Source: CAWFPR01 sp963817635
GTDB lineage: Bacteria > Acidobacteriota > Vicinamibacteria > Vicinamibacterales > 2-12-FULL-66-21
Direction of reading: 5' to 3'
DNA: 64,000 nucleotides
Assembly: GCA_963817635.1 (NCBI GenBank)
Contig: CAWFPR010000024.1
Location: 317,555-381,554 of the forward strand
Numbering within the stretch: position 1 is the first letter of the stretch; every line of letters begins with the position of its first letter. Shown one piece after another: positions 30,211 through 40,500 of the stretch. The position numbers and the translations under genes were made by a program. A model generated the notes under the pieces. It saw only the letters and a list, made by a program, of their open reading frames with translations. It was not told the origin of the DNA and did no database searches.

Positions 30211-30847
30211 GCGGAAGAAGCTGATCGAAACCCCTCCGGGAAGTGCCGCTGAAGATCTCTTGTCGCTCGGTACGGATCGCTTCAGAACGGTGCTCGCAGA
30301 TCCGCCGTGGCGTTTCCAGAACCGCACCGGTAAGATGGCGCCCGAGCACCGACGATTGAGCCGTTACGGAACCATGGACCTCGCGGAGATCATGGAACTG
30401 CCGGTCGCGCAAATCGTTCAGGGACGCGCGCATCTCTATCTCTGGGTGCCCAACGCCCTGATCCTCGAAGGCCTGGAAGTGATGAAGCGCTGGGGCTTCA
30501 CCTATAAGACCAACGTTGTCTGGTACAAGGTGCGCAAGGACGGCGGCCCGGACGGCCGCGGCGTCGGCTTCTACTTCCGCAACGTTACGGAGTTGCTGCT
30601 CTTTGGCGTGCGTGGCAAGAACAACCGGACGCTGACGCCCGGACGAACACAGACCAACATTGTCGTCGAACGGAAGCGGGAACACTCGCGCAAGCCTGAG
30701 CAGCAGTACGAACTGATCGAGCGCTGCTCTCCAGGACCGTTCCTCGAGATGTTCGCGCGACAAGGGCGCAACGGGTGGATCCAGTGGGGCAATGAGGCTC
30801 CGACGCCCGCGCCGTCTGCGGACTTGAAGCTCGTCTCGAGTCGGTAG
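30197..30847 (+). CDS. MT-A70 family adenine-N6 DNA methyltransferase
   Basis: The product is 216 residues, intact. The catalytic DPPW lies at residues 35-38 in TVLADPPWRF, followed by the MT-A70 blocks LYLWVPNALILEGLEVM, NVVWYKVRKDGG and TELLLFGVRGK. A late segment KREHSRKPEQQYELIERCSPG completes the family pattern. Translation start overlaps the endonuclease gene by 14 bases, so both are made from one transcript and the enzyme is the likely protective partner. Family members methylate adenine N6 in DNA. Confidence 0.9.
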   Translation: MSKTERKKLIETPPGSAAEDLLSLGTDRFRTVLADPPWRFQNRTGKMAPEHRRLSRYGTMDLAEIMELPVAQIVQGRAHLYLWVPNALILEGLEVMKRWGFTYKTNVVWYKVRKDGGPDGRGVGFYFRNVTELLLFGVRGKNNRTLTPGRTQTNIVVERKREHSRKPEQQYELIERCSPGPFLEMFARQGRNGWIQWGNEAPTPAPSADLKLVSSR

Positions 30848-30914
30848 CCCTCTTTCCCGCACACGTGATGGGAGCTCTAAGCGGGCCCTACTGTTTGTTT
30901 CGCCCTTCGACCCC

Positions 30915-32119
30915 ATGTCCAGCATCCCCAGCCTCTTCGACGACGAGCCCGGCCTGGCACTGCCACGCGCCTCTCTGGTCCGGCGCGCTCCCCAGTTCGG
31001 CGCGAGCAAGAAGGGGAAGAGCGTCACCAGCCTGCTGAAGCAGGTGGAATCGCTGCGGGCGAACGTATGCGCGCGAGAAGCGCCGGCTCGACGACGCGCT
31101 GATCTTCCATGCCGCGCAGGTGAGGCCGCGGGAGGAGCAGGTCACCGCTCTTCGCACCGAGGTCGTTCGGGCGCTCGCGCGCTTCCTGGACGACCGGCGG
31201 TTTTCGAAGGCGGACACCCGTGTGTTGTGCGTCATTCTCCGGGAGCAGATCGACGAGATACTCGCGCGCGTGCCCACGCCTCCGCAGGATATCGCAGCGC
31301 TCTTCGAGCGCCTGCACGGGGTCGGGCTCGACCGGGCGATGCAGGAGGACATCGAGTCGGCGCGGGCCGAGATCGCGGAAGCGTTCGAGGCGTTCGGCCT
31401 CGACATGGAGGTGCCGGAGTTCCGTCCCGACATGACCGAGGAGGAGATGGCCGGGTTCGCCGCGCAGATGGCCGAGCGGATGCGGCAGCAGGTACGAGGG
31501 CGCCGCGGCCCGGCCGGCCGGGGAGCGCCGGACCAAGCGCGAGCTGCGCGAGGAAGAGCGCGCCGCGCGCCGCGACCAGGCTCGGAAGATCAGCATCGGC
31601 GCCGTCTACAAGCGCCTCGTGAAAGCGCTCCATCCCGACCTCGAGCCAGACCCGGCGGTGCGGGAACGGAAGATGGCCGTGATGCAGGAGGTGACGGCGG
31701 CGTACGCGGAGCAGGACATGCACACGCTGCTGCGCCTGGAGATCGAGTGCCTCGACAGCGACGGCGCGCATGCGGAGCGCCGAACGGACGAGACGCTGAG
31801 CGCCTACGCTGAAGTGCTCCGGGAGCAGGCCGCCCGGCTGCGGGCCGAGATCGAGGACCTGCCCTTCCACCCCAGATACGCGGACCTCGTCGTGGAAAAC
31901 GGGTTCGGGATCTACGTGCTGGACGTGGCGCAGGAAGTGCAGCGCCTCGACGCCGTGGTCGAGACCCTCACGGCTGGCATCCAGCGGCTGTCCGACCAAC
32001 GCCTGGCGGTCGGCGAGGTGCGCGATCTGATCCGGGGGCACCGGGACGCGCACGGGGGACGCCGTGTGAACACTCGTGGGCGGCAGCAGGCCCGCCATGG
32101 CCGCGCGCGCCGCCGATGA
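30915..32119 (+). CDS. J-domain protein with long helical N-terminus, two frameshifts
   Basis: About 400 residues after correction. Breaks: an extra T near 31068 (ANVA|REKRRLDDALIFHA) and an extra G at 31491-31492 (RQQ|YEGAAARPAGERRTKRE); total length is 3n+2, as expected for two. N-terminal and middle parts are helical and charged. At about residues 220-280 comes a J-domain-like segment: ISIGAVYKRLVKALHPDLEPD with the HPD tripeptide, then AYAEQDMHTLLRLE. The J-domain would stimulate an Hsp70; no dnaK gene is near. Helices after the J domain may form a client or partner-binding region. Exact role is unknown. Confidence 0.72.
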
Positions 32120-32460
32120 CATCGTCACGTCTCGTCGACTAGCAGCTCACCTCACCCACCTCGCCCGTAACCGTACCTTCAGCCGGAGGGTGCAGCCTTC
32201 AGCGGGAAGCTCCGATTCAAACCAGCTCCGCAAAAGCGCCGACGCAAGCCGGCTTTTGCGTCAGGATCGTGGAGGGGTGCGCCAGATAGCCGACGGAGCT
32301 GACATGAGCGGGCTGAGGCACCCGGCCGGAGCAGACGCAGTCCGTGAGCCCGCGCCGCGGCGGCCAGGCGATCGTTGTACGTGATCAGATCCAGCGATGG
32401 ACAGGTGATGGTTAAGGGGGGCCCTGCGAATGAAGTGCGCGGCCACGGACAGCGAACCGC
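32120..32460. other. Intergenic region with one clear hairpin, no gene seen
   Basis: Convergent region between the J-domain gene and the ADOP gene. CGCAAAAGC (32229-32237) pairs with GCTTTTGCG (32252-32260) around a 14-nt loop that contains further partly complementary bases. It could end transcription from either side, though no T-run follows. No coding potential was recognised in the remainder. Confidence 0.6.
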
Positions 32461-35047
32461 CTACCGGCGCAAGCTGACGATCGGATCGATCCTGGCGGCC
32501 CGGCGTCCCGGGATCCACGCGGCCAGGCAGCCAACCACGCTCACCAGCGCCGCGACAGCGGCGTAGACGGATAGATCGGCGGGCGTGACATGGAAGAGCA
32601 GCGCGGCAAATCCGCGCGACAACCACCACGCAACCGGCAGGCCGAGGCCGAGGCCTGCGAGCAGGTGCCGCCACGCCAGCGCCAGCACGCCGCGCTGGAT
32701 GTGCGCTGGCGTCGCGCCGAGCGCCAGACGCACGCCGATCTCGCGCGCCTGCTGCGCGACCACCGACGCCATCACTGCGTATACGCCTGCCGCGCCGAGC
32801 AGCATGCCCACGAGTCCGAACACCGACATCAGCCCTGCGTTGAAGCGCCGCGTCGCGGTGAGCCTCCTGACGGCGTCGTCGGCGGCGAACACGAAAGGCT
32901 CCTTCAGGTCGGGTCCCACCGGCTCGACCGCTTCTGCGAGGAGTGGCAGCATCTCCTCCGACGGCCGAGACGTCCTGACGAGCAGCGCCGCGAAAATTCT
33001 GGCCGGATCGCGTTTCAGGTTGAAGTACGCAGCCGGCGGGTCGTCCTCTTCCGGACCGCGTGCGTACACGTGAGGAACCGTCCCGACGACCGTGAAGAGG
33101 CCGGCCGGCTCGCTGGCGCGCACCCGCCGTCCAAGCGGGTCGTCGTCTCCGAACAGATGCCGAGCCGCTCGTTCGTCGAGCACGATCGCGGGCGCACCGC
33201 CAGCCGAATCGGCCTGCCAAGTCCCGCCTCGCCGGAACCGCAGCCCCGCGACCGCGAAGTAGTTGGGAGTCACACGATATTGCAGGGTCGTGATCGGCGA
33301 GCCCGCACCCGAGATCCCGTCGGCGCGCTCCAGGATTGTCGTCCACCACGCGCCGTGGAACGCACGGCCGAAGAGCGGCAGCGAAGCCGCTCGCGACTCC
33401 GCAACGCCAGACACGCCAGGCACGCGCTCGATTCGCTGCCGCACCTCGTCCACGGGAGCCCGAAACTCGAGCCGCGGCATGACCGCGAGCAGGTTGGGGC
33501 GATCGATCCCGAGATCGATCCCGGTCACCCGAATCAGGCTGACGACGAAGAGCCACGCGACCACCATGAGCACGACCACAGTCGCGATCTCCGCGGTGAG
33601 GAACGCGCTGCGCCAGCGGCGACGACCGGTCGCGGTGGGGGCCTCGCTGTCCTTGAGCAGCGTGGCGACCGGCGTCCGCGACGCGTGCCACGCAGGGACG
33701 AGCGGGCACAGCACGCCGGTGACGATTGCGCAGGTGACTGCTGCGGCCAGCACGCGGCCGTTCATGGCGATCGTGGACGCCCGGAACATCCCTGGCAATA
33801 CGGACGTGACGGCGGCCTTCGCGACGCGCACGCCGGCGATCGAGCACAGCAGCGCGCCTGCCGTCGCGCCCAGCGACAGCAGGAGTCCTTCGGCCAGCAC
33901 CGCCAGGGCAATCTGCCGGCGCGAGGCCCCGAGCGACGCGCGAATCGCCATCTCCTGAATGCGCGCGGCGGACCGCGTGAGCATCAGGTTGGCGGCGTTC
34001 GCGCACGCGATGAGGACGACGAGGGCCGCGGCGCCCAGGGCGAGCAGCATCCAGTGACGGACTGGCGAGACGGCGGAGTCGAGCAGCCGCGTGACCGCAG
34101 GCTGCCAGTCCGGTGCCTCCGCGACGCGCCGCACGTCATCGGCGATCTGAGCGGTGGTCACACCCGGGCGCATGCGCGCCACGACGCCGAGCGCTGACTC
34201 CGAGGATGTCCGGGGCACGACCAACGGCACCCAGATGGGCGCGTTCGTCAGATCCCCGACCTCCGGGTGATCGCTCTCGGCCGACAGTACGCCAACCACC
34301 GTGTAGGTGTGCGTGCCGATCGATACGTCCCTGCCGAGCACCGCCGGATCGCCGCCGAGCCGCTGCTGCCAGAACCGATGGCCCAGCACCGCGACATCCG
34401 TGCGCCCTCGCGCCTCGTCGTCTGCAGTCCAGAGTCGGCCGACTGCCGGCGACAATCGCAGCATCCGGAAGATGTCGGCGCTGGCGTGCGTCACGGTCAC
34501 TTGTTCCGTGATCCCGGCCACCGTTGCCATGGTGCCGAGCTCATTCAACCGGGCGCCAAACACCTCGACGCTGCCCAGCCGATCGTGGAGTCGCCAGTAA
34601 ATCTCCGGCGTGATCCGCTGCTTCCGACCCTGGTCTCGCGTCGGGATGTACACCAGTCGTTCCGGATGATCGACGGGAAGCGGCTTCAGGACAACGGCAT
34701 CGACGACGGAGAACGTCACCGGTACCGAGCGTGATGCCAGCGGCGAGAACCAGGACGACGAACAGCGAGTGGGCGGGGGCGGCAGCAATCGCGCGGACCG
34801 CGTCGCGCAGTATCAGGCCGGCCGAGCGGACCAGCCGTGGACACGCGGCGTGCACCTCGAGTTCGAGCGCTCGAATCGTGTGCAGGTTGACCCAGAGAGC
34901 GGGATGGCGCGGTCCGCGACCGGATGCACGCCGTTCGGCCAGCTCCTCGAGGACATCGCCGACTGCGGCGTTCGCGGCGGCTCGCGACGACACGCGCCGC
35001 AGGAGCCAGGCGAGCGGACGAAGCGGCGACGGCGCGATGTCGTTCAT
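32461..35047 (-). CDS. ADOP-family ABC transporter permease (duplicated MacB/FtsX-like), frameshift at ~34720
   Basis: About 861 residues. N-terminal 80 residues (LLRRVSSRAAANAAVGDVLEEL) are the helical extension typical of ADOP proteins. Then comes membrane segment 1 with LVLAAGITLGTVTFSVVDAVV, a MacB-like periplasmic domain, three FtsX segments including ANAANLMLTR and RAALGA-like IRASLGASRRQIALAVL, a second periplasmic domain, and a final three-segment block with REIGVRLALGATP. One excess base at 34719-34722 splits the N-terminus; removing it restores LGTVTFSVVDA. ATGA overlap with the PadR gene shows coupling. ADOP proteins act with MacB-type ATPases in efflux or lipoprotein-related transport; substrate is unknown. 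Confidence 0.88.
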
Positions 35048-35385
35048 CGGCTCTTGAGCACGGCTCCGAGTCCCGCAGTCAGTGTCTCGATGCGCTCGAG
35101 CGCATCCCGCACGGCCTGCACGCCTCGAGCCTTGACCTGGAAGAACCGCTTCGGCCGTCCGCCGCGTTCCGGCGTCGGATCGCCGTATCGTGACCTGACG
35201 AGTTCCTTGTCTTCGAGCCGCTCCAGCGTGATCAACACTGCTGCGCGAGACGCCTTCCGGCCCGTCCGCGCTTCGATATCGCGGGCCACGGAAACCGGGT
35301 ATGCGTTGTCTGCGAGGCTCATGGTGGAGAGCAGCACGAGCAGCTCGAACTCGCCCAGGGGCGCGGGATAATGGTGGGGCGCCAT
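35044..35385 (-). CDS. PadR-family transcriptional regulator
   Basis: The product is 113 residues. A winged-helix domain with LLSTMSLADNAYPVSVARDIEARTG, recognition helix near VLITLERLEDKELV and wing RYGDPTPERGGRPKRFF is characteristic of small PadR repressors. It overlaps the ADOP gene by four bases (ATGA), the standard acidobacterial PadR-ADOP pairing. It likely represses its own operon through the palindrome immediately upstream. Confidence 0.92.
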   Translation of the reverse strand: MAPHHYPAPLGEFELLVLLSTMSLADNAYPVSVARDIEARTGRKASRAAVLITLERLEDKELVRSRYGDPTPERGGRPKRFFQVKARGVQAVRDALERIETLTAGLGAVLKSR

Positions 35386-35388
35386 GAT

Positions 35389-35932
35389 TTAGACAACAAT
35401 ATTATCATTTCTGTCAAGGACGGGTCCGACAGTCGCGATTCGGTCCGCTTTCCGCGGTTCGCTTCGGACAAGCTTCTCCCTCTGGCGCAGGATGACGTCT
35501 TCGATATCGACCCAGTCGCGCTCGCGGCCGGCGAACGCCTTGAAGACGACCAGGCCCTCCGCACAGCAGGTCAGGAGTGAGTGCCCGCCCCAGATGTCGA
35601 ATGACGAGGCGCGATCGACACAGCGTTCTTCGAAGGGCATGGCCGCCAGCGCGACGTCGAGCGGCACCCTGGAAGCGCCGTACAGCAGGGGACGCGGTTG
35701 GCAAGCGCGAAGCCGCGAGGATCGTCGATGCGGCCGGTGAAACGTTGTCAGCAATTCGTCGACGTATGCAGCCTCGTCGCTGAATCCCGTCAACAGCGTG
35801 CCGTCAACATCCCGTGTCAGCCGCGGCTCAACCCAGCGTTGGACGGTAAGGCCGCCTGATGAAGCAGAAGCGTCACCGTCGCGTTTCGAAGAACCCCTGA
35901 AGTTCGAGGGCGGTGGCGAAGAGCGGGTTCAT
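35389..35932 (-). pseudogene. Decayed AbiEii-like nucleotidyltransferase
   Basis: Recognisable blocks of a nucleotidyltransferase of the AbiEii/AbiGii toxin type appear in order but in different frames: MNPLFATALELQGFFETRR at 35932, then an in-frame TGA where Trp is expected, RFCFI, an extra base, GGLTVQRWVEPRLTRD, then a short out-of-frame segment (TGRIDDPRGFALANRV) and finally LLYGASRVPLDVALAAMPFEE to VDIEDVILRQREKL. The last 20 codons run through the PadR operator, so the 3' end is also lost. Unlike the other broken genes, this one has a nonsense codon and a missing end, so I call it a pseudogene. Confidence 0.6.
35392..35415 (-). promoter_or_regulatory. Candidate PadR operator
   Basis: A 24-bp imperfect palindrome with GACA/TGTC ends and an AT-rich core containing AATATTAT, about 7 bases before the padR start codon. 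Sixteen of 24 positions are symmetric. It is the most AT-rich stretch in the area, as expected of a promoter-operator under PadR control. Confidence 0.5.
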
Positions 35933-36090
35933 GTCGCCGGTTGCCGTGAAGCAATCGTTGAAGGTCGATTAGCCCGGACCACGCAAACCCGCTCGACGGG
36001 GAGCGGCACCGTGGCCGCAAGGCCGAGCAGCGTCTCGCTGGGGGTCAGTGCACCAGCGTCGCGCAGGTGCCCCAGGTCGTCGGCCCGCAT
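35929..36090 (-). CDS. Small protein preceding the nucleotidyltransferase remnant
   Basis: 53 residues from an ATG at 36090 (MRADDLGHLRDAGALTPSE) to a TGA that overlaps the ATG of the nucleotidyltransferase remnant (ATGA). A GGAGG lies just before the start, with short spacing. The tight coupling suggests a cognate partner, possibly an antitoxin-like protein, but there is no recognisable family. It could begin further upstream in the same frame. Confidence 0.4.
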   Translation of the reverse strand: MRADDLGHLRDAGALTPSETLLGLAATVPLPVERVCVVRANRPSTIASRQPAT

Positions 36091-36286
36091 GCCTCCGAGA
36101 GCGGCGCCCGCGCCACTGCCGTGACCATTCGCGCTGTCTGGCTTCGCTCGTCACGCGTCCATCATGACCGAGCCGCTCTGTGTTCGCATCATCCGGGGCT
36201 GCGTCATTCCGTCCCCTTCGGAACCGTCCGTTTGCATCCCGCCCCCCACGGCGCGACAATGTCCCCACTCATAACGGAGGACCACC

Positions 36287-38988
36287 ATGATGAGACTGAT
36301 CACACGGGTTTCGACCACGTGTGTGTTGATCGCCTGCGCAATCGCCGCGGCGAACGCGCGGAGCGGCGGAATCCCGGCGCCCGCACCCGCCGCATCAGCG
36401 CCCCAGCGTGCCGCCGCCGCCGCCGTGACCTCGCCCGAGAAGTTCTTCGGCTTCCAGATGGGCGCCGACCGCAAGATGGCGCGCTGGGACAAGCTCGTCG
36501 AGTACTACCGCCTCCTTGAAAAAGAAGGCGGCGGCAAGCTGAAGGCCATCGACATGGGGCCCACCGAGATGGGCAACCCCTTCCTGCTCGTCATCATCAC
36601 GTCGGCCGCCAACCAGCAGAATCTCGAGCAGCTCCGTCAGAACAACCTGAAGCTGAGCGACCCGCGCGGCATCCCCGAGCCGGAGATCCGGAAGATCGCC
36701 GACGCCAGCAAGCCGTTCGTGCTCATGACGATGAGCATGCACGCGACGGAGATCGGCGGGGCGCAGATGGCGCCGGAGCTGGCGTACGACCTGCTGGCGC
36801 GCACCGATACCGACACGCAGCGCATCCTCGACAACGTCGTGTTCCTGCTGTTCCCGTCCTTCAATCCGGACGGCGAGATCATGGTCACCGACTTCTACAA
36901 CAAGTACCTCGGCACCCAGTACCGAGGGGGCCGGGCCGCCGTCGCTCTACAACAAGTACATCGGCCACGACAACAACCGCGACGCGATGACGATGAACAC
37001 CAAGGAGTCGCAGTACGCGGGGAAGGTGCTCTTCACTGACTGGAGGCCGACCGCCTACTTCGACTTCCACCACATGGGGAGCTACGGCGCGCGCATCTTC
37101 TTCCCCCCGTACGCCGAGCCGGTGCGGCCGCTCGCCGATCCGCTCGTCTGGCGCGAGATGGAGTGGTACGGCGCGCAGATGGCGAACAAGGCCGAGGAAG
37201 CGGGCCTCTCGGGCGTGATGAACGACGGCCAGTACTCGGGATGGGGGCACTTCGGGTTCCACTGGATCACGCCGTTCCACAACATCACCGGGATGCTCAC
37301 CGAATCGGCGAGCGCGAAGCTCGCGACGCCGCTCTACATCGACCCGAGCCAGCTCACCGGACGCGCGCGCAACCTCGAGGACCCACGCCGCGACCAGATG
37401 AACTTCCCGAATCCCTGGCCCGGCGGCTGGTGGCGCCTGCGGGACATCGTCGAACGCCAGAAGGTCGGCGCGTGGGCGCTGCTCGATCTCATGGCGCGCA
37501 ACAAGGAGACGATCGTCTGGGACACCTACCTGAAGGCGAGCCGCCAGACCGAGCGCGGCGCGAACGGCAAGCCCGCGGCGTACGCGATCTCGGCGGCGCA
37601 GCACGATCCGCTGACGCGCGACAAGCTGGTCAACGCGCTGCTGAACCAGGGCATCGAGGTTCTGCGCTCAGCGAAAGGGTTCGCGGCCGGCGACGGCATG
37701 ACGTATCCGGCGGGGTCGTTCTACGTGACGCTGGCGCAGCCGAAGATGGGACTGATTCGCTACCTGCTCGGCGAGACCCACTACCCGGACAACGAATGGA
37801 CGCGCCAGCAGGACGGCACGCCGATCCGCCCGTACGACATGGGGCAGGACGTGCTCGCCGAATACATGGGCATCAAGGTTGACCCGCTGGACGAAGCGGT
37901 CAAGGCGGACTTCGCGAAGGTGACGTCCGCGATCGTTCCGGTCGGCCGCGTCACGAAGGGAGCCCGCGGGCTACGTGATCGACGGCCGGCTCAACGACGC
38001 GTTCAAGGCGATGAACCTGCTCTTCGACAAGAACGTCCCGCTCAAGCGCGTCGATGCGGCCGGTGACGACGTCCGTCCCGGCGATTTCGTCGTCCCCGCC
38101 TCGGCATCGGACTCGGCGATTGCCGAGATTGCGAAGACGACCGGCGTGGACTTCAACGCGCTGAAGACCGAGCCGAAGCAGGCACACGACATCAAGCGCA
38201 TGCGCATCGGGATGTACCAGCGCTATCGCGGCGGGAACATGGACGAGGGCTGGACGCGGTGGCTGTTCGAGCAGTGGGCGTTCCAGTTCAAGGACGTCTA
38301 CGACCCCGAGATCAAGAAGGGCAACCTGAACGCGAGCTACGACGTGTTCATCTTCCCGGACGACTCGACCGGCACGATTACCGGCGAGGCGGGTGAGGGG
38401 CGCGGCGGCCGCGGACGGGGCTTCGCGGGCGTGCCGGACACGACGCCGCCCGAGTATCGCAGCGGCATCGGCGCGGACGGCGTCGCGGCGATCAGGGACT
38501 TCGTGCAGAAAGGGGGCACGCTCGTGACCCTCGGCGGCGCGACCGATTTCGCCATCAGCCGCCTCGGCCTCCCGGTCCGCAACGTCGTCGAGGGGCTGAG
38601 CACGAAGGAGTTCTTCTGCCCCGGCTCGACCCTGCGCGTCACGATCGACAACACGAACCCGCTGGCGTACGGCATGCCGGCCGAAGGGCTCGTGCTGTTC
38701 CACTACAGCCCGGCCTTCGACGTCGCCGCCACCGGCTTCAACACGCCCAACGACATCGTCGTTCGATACGCCGACCGGAACGTCGAACGGAGCGGATGGC
38801 TGAACGGCGAGAAGTACATCGCGGGAAAGACCGCCATGGCGTCGATCGGCTACGGCCAGGGGAAGGTGGTCCTGATCGGGTTCAGAACGCAGAACCGCGC
38901 GCAGACGCACGGCACCTACAAGTTCCTGTTCAACGCGCTCGTGACGCCGCCCCCAGGCGGAGACAAGACCTCGACGAGCGTGCAGTAG
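36287..38988 (+). CDS. Secreted M14-family zinc carboxypeptidase-like protein, two frameshifts
   Basis: About 899 residues. The start at 36287 has GGAGG six bases upstream and yields a signal peptide (MMRLITRVSTTCVLIACAIAAANA). The M14 domain shows the zinc motif HATE (in TMSMHATEIGG), the NPDG segment FNPDGE, HDNNRDA and a third His in YFDFHHMGSYG. A C-terminal region (about 560-899) with TLVTLGGATDFAI resembles the glutamine amidotransferase-like domain often fused to these peptidases. Breaks: an extra C at 36923 (GTQY|EGAGPPSLYNKY) and an extra base near 37961 (TKG|PAGYVIDGRL). Probably degrades peptides outside the inner membrane. Confidence 0.87.
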
Positions 38989-39092
38989 ATTTCAAACGAG
39001 AGGCGACCTTGCTCCACGCAGGGTCGCCTTCAGTCCCTTCAATCTGTGGCGCCGCGTCCGAAGCGACACAACCTTCACAGCCGAGGACTGTC

Positions 39093-40381
39093 ATGGCAGA
39101 GAAGACCGGCCGCAACGATCCCTGCCCATGCGGCAGCGGCAGGAAGTACAAGAAATGCTGCCTCGAGGTCGTCGAAGCGGCGCGCCGTGAATCACTGTTG
39201 AGCGCGGAGGACCTGAGCACGACGAGCGACGACTGGTACGACGACGTCGGTGAGTTGGAGCCGCTCGTGGCGGACGACATCGTATCGGTGGGGTACGCCA
39301 GTGGGATGGTGAAGAGTCTCAAACGCGCTCTCGCCGGCGACGGGCTCGTCACCGTGGAATGGCACGCTCCATCGATACCGCCCGCGATTCTCGACGCGAT
39401 CGAGGTCGAGGATGCCGGCGCCTTCGAGGGCGCGTGGGGCGACCCCGAGGCGGCGAGGCCGATCCAGGTCGAGATCATCGACATCGAAACCGCGGACGAC
39501 GACATCATCACGATCGAGGTATACAACCGCGGCCCGCTCCTCCTGTTCCAGAACACCGAAGAAACGCGGTCCCTTCACCGGCTCTGTGAGGCCATGAGAA
39601 CGGCGCCCGCCGGACGCACTATCGACGTGCCGTTCCCGAACGAGCCGCTCGACGATGAAGACGAGCCTGACAGTCTGCCGCTGCCGCCGATTCCGCAGCC
39701 TGGCACGTGCGCGTTGTGCGGCGTGGTGCTGCTGCCGGATGCCTCCGCTGCGCACCTCGCCGCGTGCGCGCCTGCGCACGATGCCAGGGGAGGTGCGCGT
39801 CACGATCTCCTGCACCTGCGCGTTACCGCCCCCGGACTGCCGTGGTATTGGCTCGACGTCGAAATCCGTGCGAGCGCCACGTTGCAGACGCTCGACAGGT
39901 TCCTGCGCGACACGTGGCTGGAATGCTGCGGACACCTGAGCCAGTTCATCATCGGCCACGTGGACTACGTGCAGGTAACATCCGGCGACCTTGGGTGGGG
40001 GGATGGCTTCAAACGCCGTCCGCAGCGCCGGATGACGGCGCGCGTCGGGGATGCCATGCCCGATATCGGCGGTCACGTGCAGTACCGAATACGACTTCGG
40101 CTCGACGACGACGCTCGATATCGAGGTCGTCGGCAGGCGGAATGGCGCGCCCGGCCGGGCGGCCACGCGCCTGCTCGCGCAGAACGCACGGGTCGCGTGG
40201 ACATGCGCGACCTGCGGCGAGCCGGCCGCGTCACCTGTGCGTGTTGTGCGCTGACGGCCTCGCATCGGCGTTCGTGTGCGCGCGCCACGCCGCGAGCCGT
40301 CAACGCGTGGCGAGACCGGAATCGTTCCTTCCCGTAGTGAACTCCCCGCGGACGGGGGTCTGCGGCTATACCGGGGAGTGA
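39093..40381 (+). CDS. SEC-C metal-binding and pRiA4b ORF-3-like domain protein, two frameshifts
   Basis: About 428 residues. The N-terminus MAEKTGRNDPCPCGSGRKYK is a SEC-C zinc motif as found at the end of SecA. The middle is acidic and unassigned with a CxxC...HxxxC zinc-finger-like patch near CALCGVVLLPDASAAHLAAC. The last 190 residues match plasmid pRiA4b ORF-3-like proteins: LDRFLRDTWLECCGHLSQF, YEYDFGSTTTLDIEVV, and the end PVVNSPRTGVCGYTG. Breaks: an extra C near 40086 (HVQY|EYDFG) and an extra base near 40230 (EPAA|HLCVLC). Length is 3n+2, consistent with two excess bases. Role is unknown. Confidence 0.78.
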
Positions 40382-40500
40382 CCGCACCGCCGGAGGCCCC
40401 CCAGGGCGTTGAATGATAGTCATTCAGCAGATGAATACACTGCCGACAGACCCCGGACCAGATTCATCCCACGGGGGTCTAATGTTGGCAGGAGCCGAAA

